From: Pedobacter psychrotolerans | GTDB lineage: Bacteria; Bacteroidota; Bacteroidia; Sphingobacteriales; Sphingobacteriaceae | Reading direction: 5' to 3' | NCBI RefSeq assembly: GCF_004340665.1 | Contig: NZ_SLWO01000008.1 | Span: forward strand, 1-64,000 | Length of the DNA: 64,000 nt | Shown: positions 1-7,119 of the stretch, one piece after another | How positions within the stretch are numbered: the first letter of the stretch is position 1 | Layout of the letters: every line of letters begins with the position of its first letter | Position numbers and translations under genes: made by a program | The notes under the pieces: generated by a model | Database searches by the model: none | What the model saw: the letters and a program-made list of their open reading frames with translations, nothing else | Told to the model about the DNA's origin: nothing

Positions 1-187
1 GTTTTGGCAACAGGACAACCACCCTATAGAATTAAGTACAAATGAAATGATTGATCAAAGATTAAATTATCTGCACGAAAATCCTGTTACCGCTGGTTTA
101 GTTACAGAAGCACAGTATTATAAGTATAGCAGCGCTGTAGATTATTATGAAGAAAGAGAAGGTTTAGTGCCAATAATGTTTATGTAG
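1..187 (+). CDS. REP-associated tyrosine transposase (RAYT, Y1/IS200-like), C-terminal fragment cut by window edge
   Basis: An open frame enters from the left edge (first full codon at base 2) and stops at TAG 185-187, giving 61 residues. It contains FWQQDNHPIEL, then LNYLHENPVTAGLV and YKYSSAVDYYE. This W-Q-x-D-x-H-P-I-E-L / Y-x-H-x-N-P-V-x-A-G pattern is the C-terminus of RAYT-type Y1 transposases, common in Bacteroidetes, which cut and join single strands at REP-like hairpins. The catalytic Tyr and HUH region lie outside the window, so intactness cannot be judged. GC-rich hairpins follow immediately (200-256), as expected for a RAYT and its target. Confidence 0.75.
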   Translation, partial: FWQQDNHPIELSTNEMIDQRLNYLHENPVTAGLVTEAQYYKYSSAVDYYEEREGLVPIMFM

Positions 188-199
188 CGGTTGTATTTC

Positions 200-256
200 G
201 GTCTGGAGACCTGGCTTTAAAAAAAGGTTTAAGTGATCCTTTGGAACACTTAAACC
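200..256. repeat. REP-like paired hairpins behind the RAYT gene
   Basis: Two hairpins follow the transposase stop. The first is ggtct-gg-agacc at 200-211. The second is a perfect 10-bp stem, ggtttaagtg (226-235) with cacttaaacc (247-256). The position directly behind a RAYT suggests its REP-type recognition sequence; the second could also be a terminator, although it lacks a clear T-run on the + strand. Confidence 0.55.
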
Positions 257-304
257 AGAAGGGATATCTTAACAAAACACTTTAGTACGATAATTTAGTT
301 ATTT

Positions 305-793
305 ATGGAAATACAATATTTAGGCTATTTAAGGGATAATCCTGACGCCTTTCCAAATGAAACTGAATATAAATTAACGATTGAGCCAATTTCTTTACAA
401 GAAATAGAGACTTTAGAACAGCTTTACAATAATGGTAATCCTTTTCCTAAAGTATTAAAGGAGCTGTTGTTCTTAGCGGGCTCGCTTTGCTATGTTTTAG
501 ATTTTGGAATATTCGATACCCAACAAGAAATGCAGAATGATGTTAGAGAACATATGGCTTCTCAAAACAGAGTTATTTCAAGACCGTTTTATGCCGTTGA
601 TGTTTATAATCAAGGTGATCAATTTCTTTTTATTTATTTAGATGAGGGCGAAGATCCTCCTGTTTACGAAGGACTTTATTCTGGTGGAGGCGTTAATTTC
701 CCGGATTGGATTCATTCAGTTTCTGTAAAATCTCTTTCCGAATTAATTAATCATAGAATTGATAGGCAAAAAGCAGGTAGAAATCCATTCTAA
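305..793 (+). CDS. SMI1/KNR4 (SUKH)-like immunity protein
   Basis: A 162-residue cytoplasmic acidic protein without signal peptide. The segment around residues 27-68 (PISLQEIETLEQLY, then FPKVLKELLFLAGS and CYVLDFGIF) resembles the SUKH fold: an N-terminal helix that begins 'I..lE..l', followed by P-x-x-L/Y-K-E-x-L-x-x-x-G. SUKH proteins are best known as immunity proteins for polymorphic toxins (Rhs, T6SS, CDI). No toxin gene is next to it here; the neighbours are other small immunity-like genes and a transposase remnant. That suggests an orphan immunity array. The family call rests on pattern recognition only. Confidence 0.6.
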   Translation: MEIQYLGYLRDNPDAFPNETEYKLTIEPISLQEIETLEQLYNNGNPFPKVLKELLFLAGSLCYVLDFGIFDTQQEMQNDVREHMASQNRVISRPFYAVDVYNQGDQFLFIYLDEGEDPPVYEGLYSGGGVNFPDWIHSVSVKSLSELINHRIDRQKAGRNPF

Positions 794-821
794 TGATTTG
801 ATATAGATGTATTTAATATAT

Positions 822-845
822 CCCTCGCTTGCACACACGTGTCAC
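822..845 (+). repeat. GC-rich boundary repeat, copy 1
   Basis: The sequence ccctcgcttgcacacacgtg begins 29 nt after the stop of the SUKH-like gene. It matches copies at 1391-1414 (reverse orientation) and 2098-2124. The GC-rich repeat stands out from the AT-rich surroundings. Confidence 0.65.
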
Positions 846-869
846 TTCCGAAATATAAAATCAAACTTA

Positions 870-914
870 CCTTTGGTTGGTTTTAAATGATGCGGTAATA
901 CCACCGACCAAAGG
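870..914. repeat. Imperfect inverted repeat with TTGGTTGGT/ACCGACCAA arms
   Basis: Arms cctttggttggt (870-881) and accgaccaaagg (903-914) pair over 12 bp with one G-U position and a 21-nt loop. The same arm sequence recurs at 29827-29849 in the repeat block upstream of the DUF58 gene, which suggests a dispersed palindromic element. Confidence 0.5.
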
Positions 915-1022
915 GAAATTGGTTTTTCTCAGGTTATTTCCGATTTTACCCTTGATTAATGTTTTAAATGGTCTATTTTTCCTGAAAACTCATACATAAC
1001 AATTCACCATTAAGAAATTATT

Positions 1023-1373
1023 ATGACTACTAAAGAAATCTTAAAGCTTTATAAAATCGAAATGATTATAGAGCAAGTTAACGGATATAAAATAAAAAAC
1101 TTTATAGGTGGTGGCGATATGGAGCCATTTTTTAGCCTTGCCTACGCAACAGCAGACACAGTTGATGAAGATGTTATTCCTGCCATACAACATTTCTTAA
1201 ATGGCAATATACCACCAATAGATCCTGATTTAGGTGGAATAGGTGCATTAGCAACAATTTATTCTGATGCAGTCCGTTTTCATAATCCATATAATGGAGA
1301 AATAGAGCAAACAATACCTTTAGAACATTTTAAAATTATTGCGCTAGCATGGCGTGATTTTTTATTACATTAA
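1023..1373 (+). CDS. Small hypothetical protein, immunity-like, paralogue of the gene at 1707
   Basis: A 116-residue acidic soluble protein that I cannot assign to a named family. Residues from about 49 onward (DEDVIPAIQHFLNGNIPPID, later IEQTIPLEHFKIIALAWRDFL) align with the protein at 1707-2069 (EEFISAIDLALNGQFDSID ... ETVKIYPLIDVREIFNSLLEFI). The shared pattern is E-x-x-x-x-A-I-x-x-x-L-N-G-x-x-x-x-I-D and a C-terminal P-L-x-x-x-x-I. It lies between a SUKH-like gene and its own paralogue, each followed by the same GC-rich repeat. By context it is probably an immunity protein for a contact-dependent toxin; that role is inferred. Confidence 0.6.
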   Translation: MTTKEILKLYKIEMIIEQVNGYKIKNFIGGGDMEPFFSLAYATADTVDEDVIPAIQHFLNGNIPPIDPDLGGIGALATIYSDAVRFHNPYNGEIEQTIPLEHFKIIALAWRDFLLH

Positions 1374-1390
1374 GCTTTTTAAACTGTCAT

Positions 1391-1414
1391 GTGGCACGCG
1401 TGCGCCGGTGAGGG
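1391..1414 (-). repeat. GC-rich boundary repeat, copy 2 (inverted)
   Basis: Read on the minus strand it is ccctcaccggcgcacgcgtg followed by ccac, matching copies 1 and 3. It starts 18 nt after the stop of the 1023-1373 gene. The orientation is opposite to the other two copies. Confidence 0.65.
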
Positions 1415-1426
1415 CAAAATATGTAA

Positions 1427-1693
1427 ATAGGCAATGGAACCTCAGTTGCAACAGTAAAGAGAAAGAATGTCTGTTTTCCTAAAACCTATTGTTATTCTAG
1501 AATAAATGAAGAAATGGCATATGTGAACTCAAAAATTAATATTTCTAAACCAGATGTGGTAAATATAAATTCTCAAGATGAGTATTCATTTACTTATAAA
1601 GATACAGCCAGTGATTGACATGGTATTGAACTCATTGATCATGGACCAAATTCTAATCCAGAGAACTCTCTTTTGAAAACTGTGTACCCTTAA
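1427..1693 (+). pseudogene. Broken ORF, C-terminal fragment of an unidentified protein
   Basis: Between boundary repeat 2 and the next small gene one frame stays open from 1427 to TAA 1691-1693 except for a single TGA at 1616-1618. Its 61 codons before the TGA read like ordinary protein (for example VKRKNVCFPKTYCYSRINEE and DVVNINSQDEYSFTYKD), followed by 24 more codons after it. There is no convincing start codon near the front. It may be the decayed C-terminus of a toxin or another cassette gene; no family was recognised. Confidence 0.4.
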
Positions 1694-1706
1694 AATTTTT
1701 AGTCTC

Positions 1707-2069
1707 ATGAATATTCAAATTATGAACCAATACGGAATTTCTTTTAATAAAAAAGTTAATGGAGTTATTGAAACAGGCTCAAATTCAATAGAACTAACTA
1801 ATTACCTCTATTTATATTCAAGATATAAACCATCATTGGAGGAGTTTATATCAGCCATAGATTTAGCACTGAATGGACAGTTTGATTCTATTGATGAAGA
1901 TGATAAAGTTTGGAGCCAGGAATTGGGCTATGATATGTACATTGGAACCATTTTAGATGAATCGACATTTGAACTTTATTTGGCAGATCATTATGAAGAA
2001 ACGGTAAAAATATACCCTCTTATTGATGTGCGTGAAATTTTTAATTCTTTATTGGAGTTTATACAATAA
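1707..2069 (+). CDS. Small hypothetical protein, immunity-like, paralogue of the gene at 1023
   Basis: A 120-residue, very acidic soluble protein with no signal peptide. Its middle (SLEEFISAIDLALNGQFDSI) and end (PLIDVREIFNSLLEFIQ) match the 1023-1373 product in spacing and key residues (A-I-x-x-x-L-N-G-x-x-x-x-I-D; P-L). This makes the two divergent members of one small family. Size, acidity and the neighbouring SUKH-like gene fit an immunity protein. A GC-rich boundary repeat begins 29 nt after its stop. A function is not assignable from sequence alone. Confidence 0.6.
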   Translation: MNIQIMNQYGISFNKKVNGVIETGSNSIELTNYLYLYSRYKPSLEEFISAIDLALNGQFDSIDEDDKVWSQELGYDMYIGTILDESTFELYLADHYEETVKIYPLIDVREIFNSLLEFIQ

Positions 2070-2097
2070 TCATTTTAGTCGCTATATAGAAACTTAT

Positions 2098-2124
2098 CCC
2101 TCGCTGGCGCACGCATGCCGCGTG
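2098..2124 (+). repeat. GC-rich boundary repeat, copy 3
   Basis: Begins ccctcgctggcgcacgcatg and continues ccgcgtg. It lies 29 nt after the stop of the 1707-2069 gene, the same spacing as copy 1 to its gene. Confidence 0.65.
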
Positions 2125-2158
2125 TAAATATTATTATAACAATTCTTACTGATTTTTT

Positions 2159-2193
2159 ATTAAAGAGAGCATAGTTCTAGTGGTCTCTTTAAT
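2159..2193 (+). terminator. Hairpin, possible terminator of the immunity-like array
   Basis: A perfect 10-bp stem, attaaagaga (2159-2168) with tctctttaat (2184-2193) and a 15-nt loop. The stem is AT-rich and there is no long T-run, so termination is uncertain. From here to 2446 I see only AT-rich non-coding sequence and no recognisable gene. Confidence 0.35.
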
Positions 2194-2446
2194 AAAGTAT
2201 AGCAAAAGGAAATCTTTGACAAGTAGCAAAGCCATTTACATCTTTCTAAAGCTTACCCGAATATTTAAAAAACACAATTTTATTTAATGTCAATTTCCTA
2301 TATTTAAATCAGAATAAAGTCCCGCAATTAAAACCATTATCCCACCAGCTATCCCATGGTAAATGGTTAATTCATCCCGCATTTTTTGAATAAAAAATTA
2401 ACAGGATTACCAATTAACCTTAATATTTAACCAAAAACACTTTACC

Positions 2447-2929
2447 ATGAGTTTAAGCAACAGGATTTCGATTGAAATCACCACAGAACAGTCTGCAGCC
2501 ATTGCAGAAGCATTTCAACAATTAAAAACGGTTTTAGCGCCGATGTTAGTGATCAATCTAACTGCTGAAGAGCGCCAATCGACACTTAAAATGGGCGATA
2601 AGACCCTTGCCTTTGTAAATAAAACCCTCGATTATGCCTCGCAAAACCCAACTTTGGTTCCTAACTATGTCGATTTAGCCGAAGCCAGGAAAGACAATAA
2701 ACTTGCTGCCGATATCTATGGTATTTTCCAGCAGCTAAGCATTCTGCTAAGAGCCGTAGAAGATACCGGTATGGTTGTGGGGAGCGAAGCCTATGAAGCT
2801 GCTTTGGTAATTTATCATTCTATAAAGGGTGCCAGCCGTTCTGACATCCCTGGTACGCAGGTGATGTATGATGATTTGAAACAACGTTTCCCGGGTCGTG
2901 GTAAAAGTATTATAGCGCCAGAACAATAA
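2447..2929 (+). CDS. Conserved hypothetical protein
   Basis: A 160-residue, mostly helical soluble protein without signal peptide or membrane segment. The sequence contains TAEERQSTLKMGDKTLAFV, a long helical stretch (ADIYGIFQQLSILLRAVEDT) and a C-terminal segment ending PGRGKSIIAPEQ. It resembles lone hypothetical proteins seen in Bacteroidetes genomes, but I know no functional name. It marks the return to ordinary chromosome after the accessory island, stands alone and is followed by a strong hairpin at 2972-3006. Confidence 0.75.
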   Translation: MSLSNRISIEITTEQSAAIAEAFQQLKTVLAPMLVINLTAEERQSTLKMGDKTLAFVNKTLDYASQNPTLVPNYVDLAEARKDNKLAADIYGIFQQLSILLRAVEDTGMVVGSEAYEAALVIYHSIKGASRSDIPGTQVMYDDLKQRFPGRGKSIIAPEQ

Positions 2930-2971
2930 TTCATTTTTTTTAAAAAAAAGCTCATTTTTTGCTATTTAAAA

Positions 2972-3006
2972 GTACCTCCGAAGACCAATTTGGTGTTCGG
3001 AGGTAC
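2972..3006 (+). terminator. Strong hairpin downstream of the 2447 gene
   Basis: An 11-bp perfect stem, gtacctccgaa (2972-2982) with ttcggaggtac (2996-3006). The loop can pair further (acca with tggt). It is followed by a short A-run rather than a T-run, so it may stabilise RNA ends or belong to the adjoining repeat instead of being a classical terminator. Confidence 0.5.
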
Positions 3007-3211
3007 AAAAAGGGTTCACTAAACCAGAAAGAATATCCCCAAAGATAGAAAAAGGTCACATCGAGCTAGAAATAAGATATTTACAGGTATAAAAAATTCT
3101 CTTGCAGCTAGAAAAAATAAGGTTAAAGATATAAAAAGGTGTCTCAGGGCTAGCATAAATAGCCTCAGAGAAAGTAAAAGGTAGGTTGTTTAATGCAGAA
3201 ATTAGATTTGC
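3002..3211. repeat. Degenerate 42-bp tandem repeat, about five units
   Basis: Units begin at 3002, 3044, 3086, 3128 and 3170, exactly 42 bp apart. Each starts g-g/a-t-a-n-a-a-a-a-a-(g/t) and most carry a gctagaaa-like core near position 20. Because 42 is divisible by three the block keeps an open frame on either strand for part of its length (a 62-codon frame on the minus strand, a 14-residue repeat on the plus strand). No start or stop arrangement makes a convincing gene. From 3212 to 3500 only AT-rich non-coding sequence is seen. Confidence 0.6.
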
Positions 3212-3500
3212 TATCATTGGCCGCTGACTGAAATCGTAAAACACCTGTTTACATAAAATATTTGGTCGTAGCTTTTAGTTATGACCTTTTTTAATTAAAA
3301 AGACTAATGCTTTTCTGTATCGTTTTAATCATAACTTTATCGTTTCAATATTTATTAATAAATTGATTTTGGAAACGCTATTGCACAATAACAGTGGAGA
3401 TAAAAAACCGATAACATTTTAATATTATGTAAATAATATGGAAATGCATGTCAGCTTAAGGCTTAAAATGCTGGTATTCCTTTATTAAAAATTACTATTC

Positions 3501-5012
3501 ATGAAACTTAAATTTTTAAAACCAATATTGGCGCTCTTCCTTGGATTATGTGCAACGAAATCGGATGCACAATCAATCACCGAAGAAAAGTATAGACCAG
3601 CATTTCACTATTCACCACAGGCACACTGGATGAATGATCCCAATGGGATGGTTTATTATAATGGCGTATATCATCTTTTTTATCAATATTATCCAGGAGG
3701 AACAACTTGGGGACCGATGCATTGGGGCCATGCCACTACCCGAGATCTTTTCCATTGGGAAGAGAAGGCAATAGCACTTTATCCGGATAGTTTGGGCGCT
3801 ATTTTTTCTGGCAGTGCGGTAATTGATAAGGACAATACCGCAGGCTTTGGCAAAAATGCTATGGTAGCCATATTTACGCATCATAACCAAAAAATGGAAG
3901 ATGCTAAAACTGGTCGCCATCAATACCAAAGCCTGGCTTATAGTAATGATGAAGGGGCAACATGGCAAAAGTACAAGGGCAATCCGGTCTTGCCTAACCC
4001 TGGAATAACCGATTTTAGAGACCCAAAGGTGATGTGGTATGAGGCTGGGAAAAAATGGGTGATGACATTGGCTACAAAAGACAGAATTACTTTTTATTCT
4101 TCACCAAACTTAAAAGATTGGAAGCGGGAGAGTGAATTTGGTGCAAATTTGGGTGCTCATGGTGGGGTATGGGAATGTCCTGATTTGTTCCCCCTTAAAA
4201 GCAATGGAAAAACATTTTGGGTACTTCTGGTGAGTATTAACCCTGGCGGACCAAATAAAGGCTCAGCAACTCAGTATTTTATTGGCAATTTTGATGGAAA
4301 GAATTTTGTGCCGAAATCAAAAGCAGTAAAATGGATTGATTATGGAACAGATAATTATGCAGGTGTAACCTGGTCTAATACCGGCAGCAGGAAAATTTTT
4401 CTTGGCTGGATGAATAACTGGCAGTATGCTAATCAAGTGCCAACCAAAGCCTGGCGTGGCGCCACAACCATTCCGAGAGAATTAACGCTTATAGACAAGA
4501 ATGGTGATCTGTTTCTACAATCTTTACCTGTAAAAGAATTTAACCCATTACTTAAACTTGTTTACAGCAAGAAATTTTTATCCGCTAGTAATGAATTGGA
4601 TTTATCGGTAAACTTTAAACCGTTAAAAGGGAAAGTTAAGCTTAATGTTTCGCTTGAAAATAAGGGAGACTTAAACATTATCCTGTCCAATAGTAAAGGT
4701 CAAAAACTGGTAATAGGCTATGATGAAAAGAAAAACAATTATTTCATCGATCGAAGACAATCAGGCGAAACAGGTTTTGAGAAAGGTTTTGCAGCAAAAC
4801 ACGTGGCTCCAAGAATTGCTAACACTACCCAACTAAAACTAAGCTTAATTTTGGATGAGGCTTCAGTAGAGCTTTTTGCAGATGATGGACTGACCGTTAT
4901 GACGGATATTTTCTTCCCTGAAACACCACTAGAAACACTTAAAATTCAGAAGAAACCTAAAAATAAATCCATCGGTGTTTCCCTCTGGAGTATTGATAAG
5001 GATGAGCATTAA
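3501..5012 (+). CDS. Secreted glycoside hydrolase family 32 (levanase/inulinase/invertase type)
   Basis: A 503-residue enzyme predicted to hydrolyse beta-fructosidic bonds in sucrose or fructans. A signal peptide (about residues 1-23, cleavage near SDA-QS) indicates export. The GH32 signatures are all present: WMNDPNG with nucleophile Asp46, FRDPK with transition-state stabiliser Asp174, and WECPDLF with acid/base Glu225. A five-bladed propeller (about 30-345) is followed by a C-terminal beta-sandwich. No SusC/SusD pair, transporter or fructokinase lies next to it, so it is not part of a typical fructan utilisation locus. Substrate cannot be read from sequence. Confidence 0.9.
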   Translation: MKLKFLKPILALFLGLCATKSDAQSITEEKYRPAFHYSPQAHWMNDPNGMVYYNGVYHLFYQYYPGGTTWGPMHWGHATTRDLFHWEEKAIALYPDSLGAIFSGSAVIDKDNTAGFGKNAMVAIFTHHNQKMEDAKTGRHQYQSLAYSNDEGATWQKYKGNPVLPNPGITDFRDPKVMWYEAGKKWVMTLATKDRITFYSSPNLKDWKRESEFGANLGAHGGVWECPDLFPLKSNGKTFWVLLVSINPGGPNKGSATQYFIGNFDGKNFVPKSKAVKWIDYGTDNYAGVTWSNTGSRKIFLGWMNNWQYANQVPTKAWRGATTIPRELTLIDKNGDLFLQSLPVKEFNPLLKLVYSKKFLSASNELDLSVNFKPLKGKVKLNVSLENKGDLNIILSNSKGQKLVIGYDEKKNNYFIDRRQSGETGFEKGFAAKHVAPRIANTTQLKLSLILDEASVELFADDGLTVMTDIFFPETPLETLKIQKKPKNKSIGVSLWSIDKDEH

Positions 5013-5050
5013 CCTAGCGAAAAGCAGATAGAGCTCACATCATTAGTGCA

Positions 5051-5929
5051 CTATGGGAAGTAAAATTTATCCTTCATTCCCAACAAACCTAATAATCCAC
5101 CGGTATGAATAGCCAGGATTTTATCTGTTGGTCGGATTTGATTTTGCTGATGTAAATCTAGAATGGCATAAAACATTTTCGCCGTGTAAACCGGGTCAAT
5201 CAGCACCCCTGTTTCCTTTGTGAATTTTTTGATAAAGGCCAAAAGTGCTGGTGTGGTTTTTGCGTAGCCACCAAAATGATAATCGGTATGCAAAATTAAA
5301 TGGTTTGAAATTTCGGTGTACCTGGCGATTTCATCGGCAATAAAACTGCCACCCTTTAAAACCGGAACAACATGGAGTTTAGTGTTTAAACCAGCATCCT
5401 GAATGCCCTTCAATAAACCTGCGGCTGTTGTGCCTGTGCCAGCAGCCACAAAAATATGATCGTAAGTTTCGGTGAGTTCTAAGATAATTTCACTACAACC
5501 TTGAACCGCTTCTACTGATGCGCCACCCTCATCAATAAAGTAAGTGCTATCATCCGAATCAAAATATTGTTTATATAAATCAACTTTATTTTTATAAGAT
5601 TCCCTATCTACAAAAATGAGGTTCATTCCATAGAGGGAACAGATTAAAAGCATTTCATTTTTGACTTCTTCACCTCTTACAAAGGCTGTAGCCTGTAAAC
5701 CAGAACGTGCAGCTGCGGCTGCTGTGGCCACCAGGTGATTAGAGTAAGCACCACCAAAAGTAACCAGGTGATTTTTTTGTTCTGCTTTTGCTTTTTGTAA
5801 AATGTATTTGAGTTTACGCCACTTATTACCTGAAATATAGGGATCAATCAGGTCGTCCCTTTTTACATATAAATTGCTGAGCGGATGCAAATCAATTTTT
5901 TGAACCGGACTATATATTTTTTCGAACAC
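5051..5929 (-). CDS. PLP-dependent enzyme of the ACC deaminase / D-cysteine desulfhydrase family
   Basis: A 292-residue cytoplasmic fold-type II PLP enzyme. The motif SGNKWRKL gives the probable PLP lysine, Lys36, and FGGAYSNHLVATAAAA and AAGTGTTAAGLLKG are the expected phosphate-binding and Gly-rich loops. Relatives deaminate 1-aminocyclopropane-1-carboxylate or desulfhydrate D-cysteine; the Bacteroidetes members are usually uncharacterised. The frame begins with GTG (5927-5929): an ATG one base further upstream is out of frame. It is on the same strand as the DUF6588-like gene but separated from it by a terminator hairpin, so it is probably transcribed on its own. Confidence 0.8.
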   Translation of the reverse strand: MFEKIYSPVQKIDLHPLSNLYVKRDDLIDPYISGNKWRKLKYILQKAKAEQKNHLVTFGGAYSNHLVATAAAAARSGLQATAFVRGEEVKNEMLLICSLYGMNLIFVDRESYKNKVDLYKQYFDSDDSTYFIDEGGASVEAVQGCSEIILELTETYDHIFVAAGTGTTAAGLLKGIQDAGLNTKLHVVPVLKGGSFIADEIARYTEISNHLILHTDYHFGGYAKTTPALLAFIKKFTKETGVLIDPVYTAKMFYAILDLHQQNQIRPTDKILAIHTGGLLGLLGMKDKFYFP

Positions 5930-5940
5930 ATGTAAAATTA

Positions 5941-5969
5941 AAAAACACCTGATGATTTCAGGTGTTTTT
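5941..5969 (-). terminator. Intrinsic terminator after the DUF6588-like gene
   Basis: A perfect stem of 12 bp, aaaaacacctga (5941-5952) with tcaggtgttttt (5958-5969), and a five-base loop. Read on the minus strand it ends in a T-run, as expected for an intrinsic terminator of the gene whose stop is at 5993. Confidence 0.8.
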
Positions 5970-5992
5970 TAATTAAATGTTTAGTGCATCTT

Positions 5993-7018
5993 TTATTGTC
6001 CGATGCCAAACCCTACACCAGCATTAACCATGCTGTATTTAGCTTGTGTATAAGATCCGTATAATTTAAAAAATCCAAATTTTAACTGAAAGCCTAAACT
6101 GGCTCGAATGCCATCAATATCTGTTCGGTTAACCGAAACCGGATCTACATAGGTTGCTGTGGTTACAGGACTGGTTTCAAAACGATATGTACCCAACGCT
6201 TTTAAATTTGTTTTAGAAGTTTGGTAGCCAACACTTGCAAAGGGTGTAAAAAACATAATTTTCTTTGAAACGATGGCATCTATATTAACTCCATTAAATC
6301 TGGCATCTATGCGCTGATCGGAATTTGCTTCGTTATTAATATTTAAGTCGAGGTTATATTTGTATTGGGTGAAACCTCCGGCAATGGCAATATCTACTGG
6401 GATTAACTGATCTGTTTTTCCTAAGATTAAGGGTAATAATTCAATCTTCGCACCCACACCAATCATAGAAATGCTTCCTAAATCGCTACCCAGTTTAATT
6501 TTCGGCATCGCCCTTAATGAGATATCAATGTTTTTAGGAAGGCCTAAAGTTGCCTGAATTTGTGGGGAAGGGACCACATGGAAACCAACACCTTGTGGCA
6601 GGCTAAAGAACTTTCCGGTTGGAATGCCATCACTGGTGTAAACTTCCATTCGGCCACCATCCTGATCTTGACCGAAAGCAGTTGGGCCGATTGATGATGC
6701 ACCTGCTGCGGGTTTAATATTATTTAAACCTAAGGTGTTTACATCGTAAGATCGGTCTGATTGTGGCACAAATGCTGCGGATGCGGAAACCCTGACTTCA
6801 AATTTTAAAAAACCTTTTGATTTGGCGGTGTTGCTCCAGCCATCATTCAGGCCTTGACCTAAACCTTTATACAAAGGGTCAAAGTAAGCGTTAATCAGTT
6901 TGGTTGCATCTGCCGGACCGGAAACGAATAGGTTTCCAACATCTTTTTGCGCATTTGCCCGAGGTGCGATAGCAAATAGCAAGAAAGCCAAGATGACTTT
7001 TACGTAAGGATTTTTCAT
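5993..7018 (-). CDS. DUF6588-like exported protein, probable outer-membrane beta-barrel
   Basis: A 341-residue protein when started at the ATG 7016-7018, which puts a clear signal peptide (KNPYVKVILAFLLFAIAPRA, cleavage near ANA-Q) at the N-terminus; a start 30 bp upstream at 7048 would add an unneeded leader. The mature part opens with GLGQGLNDGWSNTAKSKG and has alternating hydrophobic beta-strand patterns ending GFGIGQ, typical of Bacteroidetes outer-membrane barrels. I match it to DUF6588 from memory of that N-terminal pattern. Function unknown. Confidence 0.65.
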   Translation of the reverse strand: MKNPYVKVILAFLLFAIAPRANAQKDVGNLFVSGPADATKLINAYFDPLYKGLGQGLNDGWSNTAKSKGFLKFEVRVSASAAFVPQSDRSYDVNTLGLNNIKPAAGASSIGPTAFGQDQDGGRMEVYTSDGIPTGKFFSLPQGVGFHVVPSPQIQATLGLPKNIDISLRAMPKIKLGSDLGSISMIGVGAKIELLPLILGKTDQLIPVDIAIAGGFTQYKYNLDLNINNEANSDQRIDARFNGVNIDAIVSKKIMFFTPFASVGYQTSKTNLKALGTYRFETSPVTTATYVDPVSVNRTDIDGIRASLGFQLKFGFFKLYGSYTQAKYSMVNAGVGFGIGQ

Positions 7019-7119
7019 GGTAGGATGGTTTAGAATGGTTTGTATCACTAAGATAGGCCAGTTTTTTTAATTATAAAATCATTTCGATAATCTTGGGGGT
7101 AAAAGTTTATTTTTGCAGG

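Noticed and set aside
1..2124. Prophage or integrative element
   Set aside because: No integrase, tRNA attachment site or phage gene; only a RAYT tail and immunity-like genes.
3056..3244. 62-codon minus-strand gene
   Set aside because: It lies wholly in the 42-bp degenerate repeat; its open frame follows from the period being divisible by three.
3612..3968. 118-codon minus-strand ORF inside the GH32 gene
   Set aside because: Antisense shadow over the catalytic motifs of a clear enzyme gene.
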